Shown: in pieces, positions 10,340 to 20,896 of the stretch
Position numbering within the stretch: position 1 is the stretch's first letter
Layout: every line of letters starts with the position of its first letter
DNA from: Pelomyxa schiedti
Taxonomy: Eukaryota > Evosea > Pelobiontida > Pelomyxidae
Length of the DNA stretch: 45,246 bases
Assembly (NCBI GenBank): GCA_020536535.1
Contig: JAHLWZ010000927.1
Location: forward strand, 1 to 45,246
Direction of reading: 5' to 3'
Made by a program: the position numbers and the translations under genes
The notes under the pieces: model-generated
Told to the model about the DNA's origin: nothing
Database searches by the model: none
Seen by the model: only the letters and a program-made list of their open reading frames with translations

Positions 10340-10780
10340 GAGCCCAGGAAGCGTTTCATAGAAATGGAGCATTTGTGGACAGCGGAATAGAGGGCCTGTG
10401 CTTCATCAGCACCAAACTGCTCAAAAGCCCAAGTACACTCTTGGTTGTCCATTTGGAATGGCGATGTACAAAGTTTGTGAATACCTAGAGGGTTTTAATA
10501 AAGCAAAAGAGGTGAGTGAAGAACACGCACATCACCCATTCTGTTTGTTTGGCATGTAACCGCATTGTGGAGGTTGCATAGCATTTTTGACAAAGGAAAT
10601 CTCTATCCATTGATACCCTTGTCCCAGTGACCTTCACACCTGTGGCATGCGGTTTTCTTCTGCAAGGCCACCCTAGCAGTATACAAAACCTTGAATGGGA
10701 TTATGGCTTCATCGATTGTAACATTCCTGAATGTAATCGGCGGTTAGTATGAAATAATCACTGTCAAGAACACAAGGTAG
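10340..10780 (-). pseudogene. Relic of a piggyBac-like transposase (N-terminal catalytic part)
   Basis: On the minus strand near 10690-10730 a frame reads RNVTIDEAIIPFK, which resembles the conserved IDE-x-M/I-x-x-FKG block around an early catalytic aspartate of piggyBac-type (DDE_Tnp_1_7) transposases. Surrounding sequence has stops and frame changes within tens of codons, so the gene is dead. No TTAA-flanked ends were identified. A fragment resembling the C-terminal end of the same family lies at 27.6-28.3 kb. The assignment rests on one motif. Confidence 0.42.
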
Positions 10781-10799
10781 TGAACTTCCAATATAAATA

Positions 10800-11545
10800 A
10801 TCAACAATCCAGCGGATGGATCTCAGCCTGTCATCTGATCCTGCAACACTCTGTTGAGGTCCCTGAAGGGAAGGAAGGGCTCAGGATACGACGGAAATAA
10901 GGGGAAGAGCATGGAAAAGGGAAGTCCAAGCCTGGCAAATGCTAAAGCACCTGTGCTGCATAAGGATGTTGGTGGGAAAAGGGAAAACAACATCAAGTTG
11001 ATTTTTGCTAAGTCCGGGTATCCTGTCAGCAAGAACTGCTTGCACATACTTGTCGATTGTTTGTGTTGCTGTTGGTGTTGGTTGTTGGGACTTTTTGACA
11101 AATTTATGTGCTTTTTCCAAGTGGTAACTATTGCCGGTTAGTAAATAATTGACTAGAGCTCCTTTTCCCTCTTCCTGGGGCCTCCTTTCCCACATAGTTC
11201 ATCCCTCTCCCTTTTTCTCATCACCACACTCAATAGTACCAGGAACCGTGGGCCACAGCACAGCGAAAACGGGAACCGGACTGAGTATTCTTTTATCTCC
11301 GGTGATCAAGGTACTCAACAATCTCACTGTGGTGCCAAAACCAACCACAGTGTTACCTCACTGTCACCCACAGCTCCATGTCTCAATAAAACTGCAAGCT
11401 GCCACACGGACAGAACGTGGCAGGCTCCCACAGCCAGCACTTGGCTCCCACACAATTTGTCAGCTTCAACCTGAGACGTCGGCTCTCATGCTGGCTGTCA
11501 AACAATTTGCTGGCTGCCACACAACCTGCTGGCTGCCACCCCTTG
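10800..11545. other. Unassigned interval between mobile relic and MORN-kinase
   Basis: A minus-strand frame at 10881-11195 contains a peptide-like stretch (TATQTIDKYVQAVLADRIPG) that could be a small exon, but no domain is recognised and no intron-exon chain could be built. The plus-strand part 11380-11545 holds several degenerate copies of a CTGGCTGCCACAC-type unit. Nothing here supports a confident gene. Confidence 0.3.
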
Positions 11546-11547
11546 TG

Positions 11548-11610
11548 TCAAACACCAGACCGCCGATCCTGAGCGACGATAACGAAAATGACAGCGTTCC
11601 GGTCTGTTGA
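11548..11610 (+). CDS. C-terminal fragment with RPPILSD tail motif
   Basis: The frame ends ...NTRPPILSDDNENDSVPVC at TGA 11608-11610. Its motif RPPILSD and the DNA around it closely match the tail of the membrane-protein exon at 6.1-6.2 kb. No transmembrane run precedes it here; upstream is repeat-like sequence. It is most likely the last few codons of a duplicated gene end. Confidence 0.3.
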   Translation, partial: SNTRPPILSDDNENDSVPVC

Positions 11611-11701
11611 TTATTTTATTCAGCCTTTGACAGCCAGGGGAAATCGAGGTAGAGAACATTGGGCCCATGCATTTGAATCAAGGTTTTGGCCATGTCCCTT
11701 A

Positions 11702-14700
11702 TCAAGGCATTAGTGCCCTAATTTTGATTGAGACAACATACACATTCAGGATCCCAAGTGAGGTAAGGCGTTGAATGAGGTATTCTTCCCATTCTGGTGT
11801 GGTACTCCACACATGTCCAGAGTGTGAGAAAGGGGGCTGACCTGGTTGAACTGGTGACATGAATGTGGAAGGGGCACCAGGTGCACATGACTCCCTGGCC
11901 TCCCACGGCCGTGTGGTGCTGGTGTGCATCACCGGCTTCTTGCCAGTCCTTGACTGTGCCCATGAGTACTGTGGCAGTGGTGGCAGTGCCACAGTGGGCG
12001 CGGCTGCTGCACAGGAAGCTGTGGTTGTGGTCGCCGTAGTTGTGCTTGTGGTTGCGGTTGTGTTTGTGTTTGTGTTTGCTTTTACTGGGGATGAGGAGGA
12101 TATTTTTGGTGTGGAAGTTAGTGCCTGAGGGACTGGGGATGGAGTTGATGATCGTGCTGGTGATTGTGGAACCGGCTTGGGTGTTTCCGGTGTTGCCGGT
12201 ACGGCTACTGGTTTTGGTGATGGTGATGGTGATTGTGGAACTGGAGCCTGGTATGGGAATGTGAAGGATGCTGGTTGTGCCTGTGGGGTGTTGTCTCTTA
12301 CTGGGGATGGAGAGTTCACTGATGGGGAGAACATGGGCGACTTGGGGGCTGCAAGGTGTATCAAAGGGGAGAGAGATGACAGCCACTGTGCGATGCTCTC
12401 AGTCACTTGGTCGGCAGTCACTGCCACTGTTCCAAGTGGGCAATGGGTTGCTGTTGCTATGTCATGGACCGTGGCTGATGTGCAACAACAATGGAGAAGC
12501 TTCACAATCACGCTGAATGGAACTCGGCCTGTCTCTGGCCCAAATGCAAACCATAAAAACAGAGGCAGAGCTGGGGATACAAACCAATGATGGAAAGGCA
12601 TGAATTGACAACAAGGAACATGAGATCTGCCACTGTGGGTGTTTGAACTTGGGAAAGTGCATCTGTGGAGTGTGTGCGGCGATTCACAACATCGAGGCAA
12701 GCATTCCTCCTGCTGAGGCAGTGCGCAACTGCTGATTCACTTGATTCATGGCACAGTCTTTGCACCTCTTTTTTTTGTTGGTTAAGGTGTGTGAAACCAA
12801 GTGATGAAACCTTCAACCTTCCACATCAGGAGCTGAAAGGTGCTTCATTTGATCCTCCAGGAAAGTTAGTTGAGAGCGGAGAGGGAGTTTGTCAAGTGTG
12901 GAGTCCACAATGTCACAGTTGATCATCTCAGTCAGAAGAACACCAAACCCCCACATGTCCCCTGGGAGCGTTTAGTGTTGTTGGGGCAAGGGACAGAACA
13001 ACAAAAAGCAGCAACCTTGAATTGAGTAATGATTTGTTGACATCTGTGGGGCCATGTGAATTGGAGTTCCAGGTCCAATGGTTTTATCTCCACTGCTCAA
13101 TTCTTGTGTGTTCATTCCACGTGATAGACCTGTTTTTCAAAACTGATGAGAAGAGACAATACCTCTGTGGTACGTTGCACACCAAAGTCACAAATCTTTG
13201 GTGTTCCATTGGCGTCGAGGAGGACATTGTTGCTGCTCAAGTCTCGGTGCATTATATTTTGCCTGTTATGAGTGAGTGAAGGAGCACACAAAAGTTTAGA
13301 AACCACACACAAACCTGTGAAGACTGTCCATTCCTTTTGCAACTCCAAGGGCTATGGCTGCGACCTCTCTGAAACTGAGCTGCCTCTTTGAAGGATCACC
13401 TCGGATTTGTTTCAGAAGTTGCCTGAGACTGCAACACATGAGCTCAGAAACAATCTGCAGGTCCCCAGATCCACCTGATCCAACGCAGATCCCAAGGCAC
13501 ATCACAATGTTGGGATGCCTCAATCCCATGGTGATCTGAAGCATTGGTTTTTCTTGGCTATTAGAAACAAAAGAAAACCTCAGCTTCCAATTTGAATTTT
13601 GCAATGTTGTGATCTGATGCAATGACATCAAAAAGTTTCTTCACAGCAACTTCTTGTGATGATGGAGTGTGAATGCACCTGTAAACAGTTCCATAACACC
13701 CACTTCCCAATGCGGAAACATGACTCAACTCTGATTCTTTGATTTCCATCACAGGTTTCATTCTCACCTTCAACTGTGCCACAGTGTTGGTGTGTTTTCC
13801 TTTTTTGGTTTGGATTGACATTTCAGAACAGAAGAACAGCAAACCTGATGATGAGGTGCCTTGTGAGAGAAGAGAGTACAACTGAGACAGTGTTGATGAA
13901 GTCCCAGAGAGTGACAATTCCTGTGTATCACTGATCAGAGAGACAACCTGCTCACTTTCATCCACTCTAAATCGCTTCTCAACTGCCATCCTGACAACCT
14001 TTTTGTGTCAGGCCAGTGTTTTAGTGAGTTGGTTTGTTGTTTTTACCTTGTCAAGAGGGCACTGTGAACAAAAGGACTCATGAAATGTTATGTTGCTTGT
14101 TTCTAGTGTGACCATCACTTCTTTCATGACGCACTTGTTTTCCATTTGATCTGATTTCACCCACATTCCCTGTTGAATGTGTTGCAGGGTGTGTTCAATG
14201 TCTTGGGTGGGAATGATGTCAGCCAATCTGAGGTAGAAACACACGTGATCACACACATTCTTCTTGATCCTTGAACTCCTTTGTTTGTATTTGCATCACT
14301 TTTCAGTGTAAGATTTTGACAACCACACATGGACACATACATTCCATTTGTTCCTCAACTTGTTTTTGAAGTCTTTCACTCTTACTTTTAAATTCCAAAA
14401 ACATCTGAATTGTGTGAGTTGCAACATAAAACAAAGTAATAGGCGCACTGCTGTTTCGCCACAGTCAATTTTGCACTGGAAACCACCTGTTGTTTCTTGA
14501 AAAACTCTCCCTTCAAAAGTCCCATCAAGTTTCCGGTTAGGCTCAACACACCTTAATGTTACTGTTCCCTCGCCACAACAACCATCCATTGTGAACATTC
14601 CAGTGAATTCGTCACCATTCGGCCACCTCTTTGTGCCTGACTTGAGCACACCATTCTTCCAAACACCCCAGATGGATGTGCCGTCACGTGCCCACGTTTT

Positions 14701-15376
14701 CATGCCTGCTCCATGCTCCTTCCCGGACTCCCAATCACCCTCATACCTTGAGCCATCACCCCAAATCCTGATCCCACTTCCATGGAACATTCCGGCCTTC
14801 CACTCCCCAGCGTAGCTCCCTCCTGCGACAAACAGCATCCTCCCTGTTCCACTCATCTTACCATGATCAAACTCACCGTGATAGATACAACCTGTCCCAG
14901 GTGAGTGCCACGTTCCACACCCATGCCAGGTGTTCCCTTCCCACTCACCCTCATACACAGTCTCCAGAGTTGCTGCTGTTGGTGCTGCAGCTGTTGCTGC
15001 ACCCGCCGTCTTCTTCACTAGTACTCTCTTCTGCACACCCCAGCCCTGCATATGATACTGCTTTTTCGTGTCATCCCACACCCACTCCCCTTCCCACACT
15101 CCATTTTTGCTGTGGTATGTGCCGCGGCTACGGCGGCCACCTCTGTACAGCCCCTCGAACCAATCGCCCTCCTTGGGCCTGAGGTACACGCCCCAGCCAC
15201 TCGCCCTCGTACATGTTGCCGTTGTCCCACCTTTGAAACCCACGTCCGTGTTGTGCGCCATCCTTCATCTCACCTTCATATCCACTTGTTATTACCACTG
15301 GTGGTGACGATGGGGTGGCCGTGGCCGTCGTTGCGTTTGCCACTATGCTTTTTACAGCACCAAACCACCCTTGCAT
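11702..15376 (-). CDS. MORN-repeat protein kinase with proline/threonine-rich tail
   Basis: From ATG 15376 (MQGWFGAVKSIVANA) come about ten MORN repeats (YEGEWEGNTWHGCGTW; YAGEWKAGMFHGSGIRIW), then a short coiled coil (SKSERLQKQVEEQME), a linker and a kinase. Kinase landmarks: GSGCYGTVY, VAVKKLF, LRHPNIV, NIMHRDLSSNN, DFGLSRG and GDMWGFGVLL. The C-tail is Ser/Pro/Thr-rich and ends at TGA 11702-11704. At least seven short introns are needed and each restores frame. The HRD loop reads HRDLSSNN, without the lysine usual in Ser/Thr kinases, which suggests a tyrosine-kinase-like group member. One unexplained +1/-2 shift occurs near 15205 inside a MORN repeat. MORN repeats often bind membranes or lipids, so membrane-proximal signalling is plausible. 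Confidence 0.78.
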
Positions 15377-15439
15377 GTTGTTACGTCTGGTTTGATGTTG
15401 TTGGACGCGTTAAAACAGGCGCCTGCCAATTGAGCCGCT

Positions 15440-15760
15440 TTTTTTTTTAATTGATTCACCACCAAACAGCATCCTTCCAGTTCACTCCTCTTTCCGTGAT
15501 CAAACACTTGTGTTGTAGTTCTGAAGGTGATGTAAGCCGGCATGACGAACAATAATGAACACAAGGTTCACCCCTGGCTGATGTTGGCAATTCCTCTCTG
15601 TCAAATTGGTGAAAGTGATCCGGTGCTTGACCACACTCACAAACACAGACACAGACACAAACACACCGATAATGGAGAGGCATCACTGAACATGAGGTCC
15701 CCCACTGTTTCCAGCAATGCTGCTCACAGCCGTCGAAAGCGGCAATTTGGGGAGAGTGTG
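15440..15760 (-). pseudogene. Debris of a second MORN-kinase: C-lobe end and one MORN unit
   Basis: On the minus strand 15560-15750 aligns with the C-lobe exon of the MORN-kinase (TVGDLMF versus TVADLMF), its following intron and the next exon (GQAPDHFHQFDREEL). Next, 15460-15535 aligns with a MORN segment of the same gene (VFDHGKRSELEG versus EFDHGKMSGTG). The two pieces are out of their normal order. A short CA-rich tract at about 15636-15666 lies within the intron-like part. This is scrambled duplicate material abutting the live gene's 5' end. Confidence 0.5.
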
Positions 15761-15911
15761 TGAAATAGTTCACAGCATCAATTACCGTGCGCAATCGCCG
15801 GCTTCAACCAAACTCACCAGTTTCAAATCTCAGTCTTCTTCTGAATTGATTAATTTAGAGAATTTGAAACGCACACTAAAGTCACTACGAGACAGACTGC
15901 ATCGAGTATAG
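15717..15911 (+). CDS. Small ORF, helix-rich, uncertain
   Basis: A 64-residue frame (MLLTAVESGNLGRVCEIV...) ends in a basic, probably helical segment (LENLKRTLKSLRDRL). The first residues vaguely resemble an ankyrin helix pair. It partly overlaps antisense kinase debris, has no partner exon and could be chance. Confidence 0.18.
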   Translation: MLLTAVESGNLGRVCEIVHSINYRAQSPASTKLTSFKSQSSSELINLENLKRTLKSLRDRLHRV

Positions 15912-16779
15912 AGTGATCACATGCCGGAAATAAGGTGGAAGCCACTGGAGAATGCCCGAAATACTGCGACAAGCACAGAACTGGGCATATGCTGGCGTAT
16001 TTGGCACTTTGGCACTTTGGCAGTTTAAGACCTGTGTGTCTGTTAAAGACATTGGTGAACTGTAGTCGCAGTAATATATTATCAAATAATTGATAATTGT
16101 TTGTCCTAGTAATTGTTGTTGTTTCAACACAGGTAATTCTAGGGCACCAACTCACTATGTGCAAAGGAATTTTGGTTCTAAATTCAAAGTGGCAGCCAAC
16201 AACGGAGGAGTTTCACAATAACTGGCGAACATAAGCCCAGTTACTCTGTCAAGGTGATCCTACACTCCGCGTACTGATCCACTCGCGTGTTAACAGAAAA
16301 AAAGAATGTTATGTATATAATATTAGATAATTATGAGAAGAAGCTGGCACAATAGTAAGTTTCCATTTATCTTCTCTGTTTTTCTTTTTCGACTTCTCAC
16401 ATTTGATAACAGGTGGTGTTTTAGATGTTAGTTGAGAGGCAGACAGGAGCAGAGAGACCTGAAGGCAGAAGTGGGCATGCACCCAGTAGAATGTGTGCAG
16501 CTCGTTTCTTCTTTTCCTCATTTCACCTTGTCCTACTTGTACCGTTGTAAATCCCCTCTCCCTTTTCATTGTCACCCCACTCAAACATAATAGGTACCCT
16601 GGACTGACACCGCCCAGGAGAATGGTGTGCAGCTCTGCTCCGTGTTCCTCAGGTTTTCACTTTCAGTGTCCCCCCGTATGGCCTCACCTCCACTCCCAGG
16701 TTTTTTTTTCCCACATTCAAACATCTTCTGCATTTCCAGCCTTCCTCACTTGGCCCCTACATGCCAGAGAAACTCCAAG
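15912..16779. other. No gene seen
   Basis: AT-rich sequence without a coding frame that shows a domain. It contains a short repeated GGCACTTT unit near 16008-16024. The pyrimidine-rich stretch 16500-16600 resembles 11160-11245 in composition and a few words. It probably is the decayed upstream part of the kinase fragment that follows. Confidence 0.4.
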
Positions 16780-17000
16780 GGTGTTATGGAACTGCTTACA
16801 GGTGCCTTCACACTCCATCATCAAGACGAGTTGCTGTGAAGAAACTTTTTGAGGTTATTGCATTAGATCGCAAAATTCAAGTTGGAAGCTGAGGTTTTTG
16901 TTTTTGCTTGTAAGGAAAAATAACCCAACAAAAGTGCATCTTCAGATCACCAGGGGGCTGAGGCATCCCAACATTGTGAGGTGCCTTGGGATCTGATGCT
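16780..17000 (+). pseudogene. Kinase N-lobe fragment, decayed
   Basis: The plus strand encodes a glycine-loop remnant (GVMELLT in one frame, with YRCLHTPSS-like words), then RVAVKKLFEVIA, FKLEAEVF, and after an intron-like piece RHPNIVRCLG in shifted frames. These match the MORN-kinase exons at 13.4-13.75 kb nearly word for word. Frame shifts and loss of everything after the first HPNI block show it is dead. Confidence 0.6.
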
Positions 17001-17094
17001 ATTCAACAACAGATTCAATCAGATCTATAATATACACATTGAATTCAAAGAATAATCGGGTGATCGGACATAACAGCACTGTAACAACAACAAG

Positions 17095-17200
17095 AGTGTG
17101 GACATGGAGCGTTTTCACACACAAGTGAAGGAGTGCCTCACGTAAAACATCAACCAATGCAGTCTGCCTTTGAGAAGGATCACTTGATGAAGAATGTTTT
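17095..17200 (-). pseudogene. Kinase alphaD-alphaE fragment, opposite strand
   Basis: The minus strand has an open stretch reading SSSDPSQRQTALVDVLREA followed by LLHLCVKTLH. It parallels GDPSKRQLSFREVAAIALG in the MORN-kinase. It lies 100 bases from the plus-strand N-lobe fragment but points the other way, so the relic was inverted or is a separate insertion. Confidence 0.4.
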
Positions 17201-17456
17201 TATCTTGAAGTATGTTCACTCTCTCCTCAAAGTGTAAATAATCCCTGATTTTTACTTACTCTTCTTCTTCTTATCTCAAGGTATCCTGCTCACTTGGAAG
17301 TCCCTGAAACCCCAAAAAGTGTTCTTTTCTGAAGTTTGGCAAAGAAAGAATCACTGACTACCACTGTTTCATGTCCAATCCAGGCAGCTCCCAGATAATC
17401 TTGAAAACAACTTCTGATGAGTCATTCCCAGCACTGAGGGTAACCAACACCAGCGT

Positions 17457-17864
17457 ATGGTTGCTTCTTACACTGCTGACCCTCAGCCTGGACAGCAGGG
17501 CCAAGAAGACCACAATCGGAACCACCACCACCATAGCCACAGCCGTCAGCAGCATACCCAGCAACCCCAATCACAACAACAGCGGCTGCAAGCACAAGCA
17601 CAGGCCCTCAACACTTTGCCAGTTCTGTGTATGGCAGCACAGCCCACTGTCATCACCACACCCCCACCACCTTGCACTTACGCACAAGTGGTACCACATC
17701 AGGGAGCCACTGCTGCTGCTCCCCAGGCTCAATCACAGTTGCTGCAACAACTCCATCAAGGGATGTGCCAGAACCGCCAGCAACAGCAGTATCATCACCC
17801 AACGCAATCTCCCAAACAACTGTCTGACAGTGTCTCTTCCTCCCACACCACTCGCGATGTGTAA
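17457..17864 (+). CDS. Gln/His/Pro-rich low-complexity protein (candidate)
   Basis: ATG 17457 opens 135 residues rich in Q, H and P (DHNRNHHHHSHSRQQH; PPPPCTYAQVVPHQGATAA). A second overlapping frame (17371-17928) begins MSNPGSSQIIL, contains DESFPAL, and ends in a basic cluster GRHKKRRIVQ; a spliced product using parts of both is possible. Such composition is common in amoebozoan nuclear or RNA-associated proteins, but no domain is visible and function is unknown. It converges with the PARP gene on the other strand, their ends being about 60 bases apart. Confidence 0.35.
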   Translation: MVASYTADPQPGQQGQEDHNRNHHHHSHSRQQHTQQPQSQQQRLQAQAQALNTLPVLCMAAQPTVITTPPPPCTYAQVVPHQGATAAAPQAQSQLLQQLHQGMCQNRQQQQYHHPTQSPKQLSDSVSSSHTTRDV

Positions 17865-17920
17865 CAACGTGCTTCAAGGAAGACACAAAAAGAGGAGAAT
17901 AGTTCAAGCTACATCTTCCT

Positions 17921-18893
17921 CTAAGTAAAAGTGGAGAGCTTGGTGAGGAACGACGGCTGGGGCAGGGATGGCTGTGGCAGGTCCTCTGGGCTGCGAGTGT
18001 ACACGACGACGTACTCGGAGTACGCCTGGTGCTTCGCGTACAGCACGATCTCGCGTGCCTTTGGGTTCCTCTCTGGGGCCACGGCGGCCTGCCTCGCCGC
18101 GTCGCACTGGTCGCACCTCTCCGCCACCACGGAGTCGTACGACAGCCCCGTCGCGTCGTTGGTGGGCGGCTTGCGCACTGGGTCCGCCAGAGTCCCGCGG
18201 TATTTCGCCGCCGTGTACTGCGATTGTGGGATTGTGGGAGGTTAGAGTTTGATGAATTTTGGGTTGGCTTACTGCATCACAGATGTGGGCGTCGCCGAGG
18301 GCCGCGCGGAATATAAGCATGCTGCATTCCACGGCTTCCGGGGCTGCGCACCGGCAATAATGGGTGGGAGAGCGCATTTCGTAATCGGCTTCTTGGTTTT
18401 GATCTGTTATTGCTGTGAAGTATTCAAAAGGGGTAGAAAAGTATGAATCACTGGCCCTGGAAGTGGCAGTAGAAGTAGAAGTTGTAGTCGTAGTTGTGCT
18501 TCTTGAGTGTTCTTCTTCACGGCGGCACGGAAGGTGGCACCTCGAGCAGGGGATGTACCAGTTTGACTTGGAAGAATTTTCGGCGAGGTAGAAGCCTGCT
18601 CCAAACATTCCTGTGATGTTGGACACGCGGAAGTCTGCTCCCTCTCGCGTTAGTTGTGACAGCACCTCACTTGAGCACCCATGAAAAAGGAGATATTCAT
18701 TGACTGACGAGTCCAGGAGCGAGGTCTGCATCGGCTTGTTGCTGAGGTACCTAGACGAAGGCTTTGCTGCTGCATTTCCAGACACTCTTTCTCTCAGAAT
18801 ATTTTTATAGTTGGTGTATGACTCCCACTGAAGTCTATCTTGGATCCGTATCACTCTTCTCACTTTCAATCCACCAGGCCATTTTCCCCTCAC
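17921..18893 (-). CDS. PARP-domain ADP-ribosyltransferase
   Basis: The catalytic PARP fold starts with RVIRIQDRLQWESY and continues NEYLLFHGCS (the His of H-Y-E), GMFGAGFYLAENSSKSNWY (the Tyr region) and, after a 55-nt intron (18218-18272), YDSVVAERCDQCDAAR and KHQAYSEYVVVYTR (the catalytic Glu). All three H-Y-E residues appear present, so poly- or mono-ADP-ribosylation using NAD+ is plausible. Between Y and E is an unusual Thr/Ser-rich, Cys-containing insertion (CSRCHLPC ... HYCRC). The stop is 17921-17923. No ATG lies in the open frame upstream of the domain, so a 5' exon is missing from my model; the coordinate 18893 is only where the open frame becomes convincing. Confidence 0.78.
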
Positions 18894-19099
18894 ACACCCA
18901 ATTTCTAAGATGGGTTGGAAAGGCAGGTTTTATTGGTGGGAACTAGTCATATATTGTAGTGATGGAAATAAAATGTAAATACTTGATGAGGAGTTCTTTT
19001 CGTAAGTGGAGTATACCAATGAATTGATGAACTTGAATTCATCCGATTCTTGGCCTACCTCCACTTCTCTGTGTCCTGTTCAAATATGAACCGTAAAAT

Positions 19100-20306
19100 T
19101 CAAGAAAGTAAGGCCCTAGTACCCGTTGGTCCCCACGGATCTGCGCCCCAGTACCGTGGGGTCCTGGAACATGTAAACCCTTCCGTCACTTGAAATTCAG
19201 TTCCCCATTTAAGAACTTTCTCCGAATCCACAAGTTCGTCATCAAACTACTAGAGAATCAATCAGGAATTCTTTAAAAATGGGAGAACACAGACCTCAGG
19301 GTCCATAAGGGCAAAGGTAGATGGATCTGCTCCGGTTCGCCTGCCAATGTTGACTTTCAATTCTCTGAAGGTGCTGCTGGGTTGGACTCTAAATTTTAGT
19401 TTCTCCAGTGTTGTTGTGGTCACAGTCACTAGAGTGAGACCTACCAGAGGAGGATGCAGATTAAGAAAGCGCTGTGCTGCAAGGATCGTTGAATTCAATA
19501 TTCGCATTACTATGAGGTCGGTTTTGTCATTTGTGCAGTCCTGATCTGCAGCGTAATTCGATATGAAAAAGACATCAGAAGGATGAGAGCCGCATGCTGA
19601 AGCAGCATATGATGCGATAATGTCCCGTTGTAGCTGCAATGTAATTGAGGCCTCATGAGTGATCACAACAACTGGAGCTATTCCCAACATCTGGAACCAT
19701 TTTCTCGGAATTTCCAGCGGTCTTACGAATTGGTTGTTGGCCAGCCTGGGATCGGTGGCTTTCATTACCCATATTACTGCATGTATGCGGTCCACGTATG
19801 GAATTTCTGGTCCCTGCTCGAAAGGTGAGCAGGTAGTTACGAAACCAAAGCCTACATACATCACTACGCTGTTGCTCTATGACTTTCTTAGCTTGGGTAT
19901 AATCTGACACAGCCTCATCTTCAGGATCCCATTTAACTATGTCTCCGTGCTGGTACATTCCCTCGATAATTCTTACGCAAGCCATTCCTTCAGCAGAATT
20001 TAAAGTGAACAAGCCCCTTGTGTCAACCAAGGTGATGCCCTTGGATATGGGAACATCTTCGACACGTACTGTTCCTTCCCACTCGCTCATAGTCCCCGGT
20101 CCTTTTATTTTACCAACTGTGGGAAACAATATGCCACAGAGTTAGGTCGAACAAGTACCTTCAAGAGCTCTGTCAATTGTGTTGATCAAGGAAGTCTTCC
20201 CTGTTCCGGTCTGACCCAGCACCGCAACCCGTATGCGTTTTTTCAGCTCTGGTTGTCCATCAAACACCTTTTGGTTGGGTTTAACGGGTCTCTTACGAGG
20301 GCTCGT
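19100..20306 (-). CDS. P-loop GTPase-like protein with ubiquitin-like C-terminus
   Basis: The first clear exon reads KKRIRVAVLGQTGTGKTSLIN, a Walker A/G1 loop, and after a 42-nt intron (20117-20158) VGKIKGPGTMSEWEG and ITLVDTRG (G3-like DTRG). A 46-nt intron (19814-19859) leads to HAVIWVMKATDPRL and VVVITHEASITLQ, which lies where G4 should be but lacks the usual NKxD. The end LKFRVQPSSTFRELK ... FALMDPE resembles a ubiquitin-like beta-grasp. A 48-nt intron (19247-19294) adds FDDELVDSEKVLKW and the TGA at 19100-19102. The gene resembles AIG1/GIMAP-type P-loop proteins in plan. The start codon is unresolved; upstream sequence blends into the RhoGAP relic. Confidence 0.65.
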
Positions 20307-20409
20307 TCACAAGTTGTCAAAAAAAAAAAAACCTCAATGCAGTGAGGGAAATCATTAACGTTGGTCCCGGGCACGAATCTCTTGATGTGTTGTCTGTGTT
20401 CTTCAATCT

Positions 20410-20815
20410 CAAACATTTGCTGACTGGAAAAACTATCACTAACGGGCAGTTTCTTCTTATTGATTTTTTTCAGCGAAGCAAGGGAGCGATAACATACAGA
20501 CGGTTGCCGCAACGTTGTCCATGCACCAAAAAGAACCGCAGTGACAGCTTGTGGAGTGAGAACTGCAGATCCGTGAAAGAACGAGGCCCGACTGACGGTC
20601 AGGCAATGAGCCCGTGATTTTGAAGTGCAGAAGCAAGATTATGTCTCTTAGGAGACATTGATCTGATCATTCCCCGAAAAACACAGCTGTGTTTTCCGCA
20701 ACAGCACCGTTGTTACGGAGTTGTCTGACGTACCGATGTAGTGTTTTGATGTGCACAGCAGGTGGTCCGCGGGTGATGACGCCGAAAATAAGTTGAGGTA
20801 CCTTGCAAAAATTTC
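20410..20815 (-). pseudogene. Decayed RhoGAP, counterpart of the gene at 6.2-7.3 kb
   Basis: Reading the minus strand, three short frames in the right order resemble the RhoGAP domain at 6.2-7.3 kb. They are VPQLIFGVITR ... RYVRQLRNNGAVAENTA, then IILLLHFKITGSLPD (parent VLLLYFKMLPHPVIP), then NVAATVCMLSL and KKINKKKLPVSD. Stops and shifts separate them. The relic is divergent from the ANK-kinase exactly as the intact RhoGAP-SH3 is from the ANK-kinase copy at 7.6 kb. Confidence 0.55.
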
Positions 20816-20896
20816 CGCTCGGAAACGCTTTTTTTTTTTGGTTGGAACAAACCTCAAAAAAAACAACCACAAAAAGGCTCTTTCTTTTACTGGGAA

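Noticed and set aside
11718-12386. 222-codon minus-strand frame
   Set aside because: It is an overlapping alternative frame of the Pro/Thr-rich tail of the MORN-kinase; the kinase frame is fixed by upstream exons.
19814-19859. Apparent frameshift in the P-loop GTPase gene
   Set aside because: A 46-nt intron (GTATGT...GAGCAG) joins the two frames in phase.
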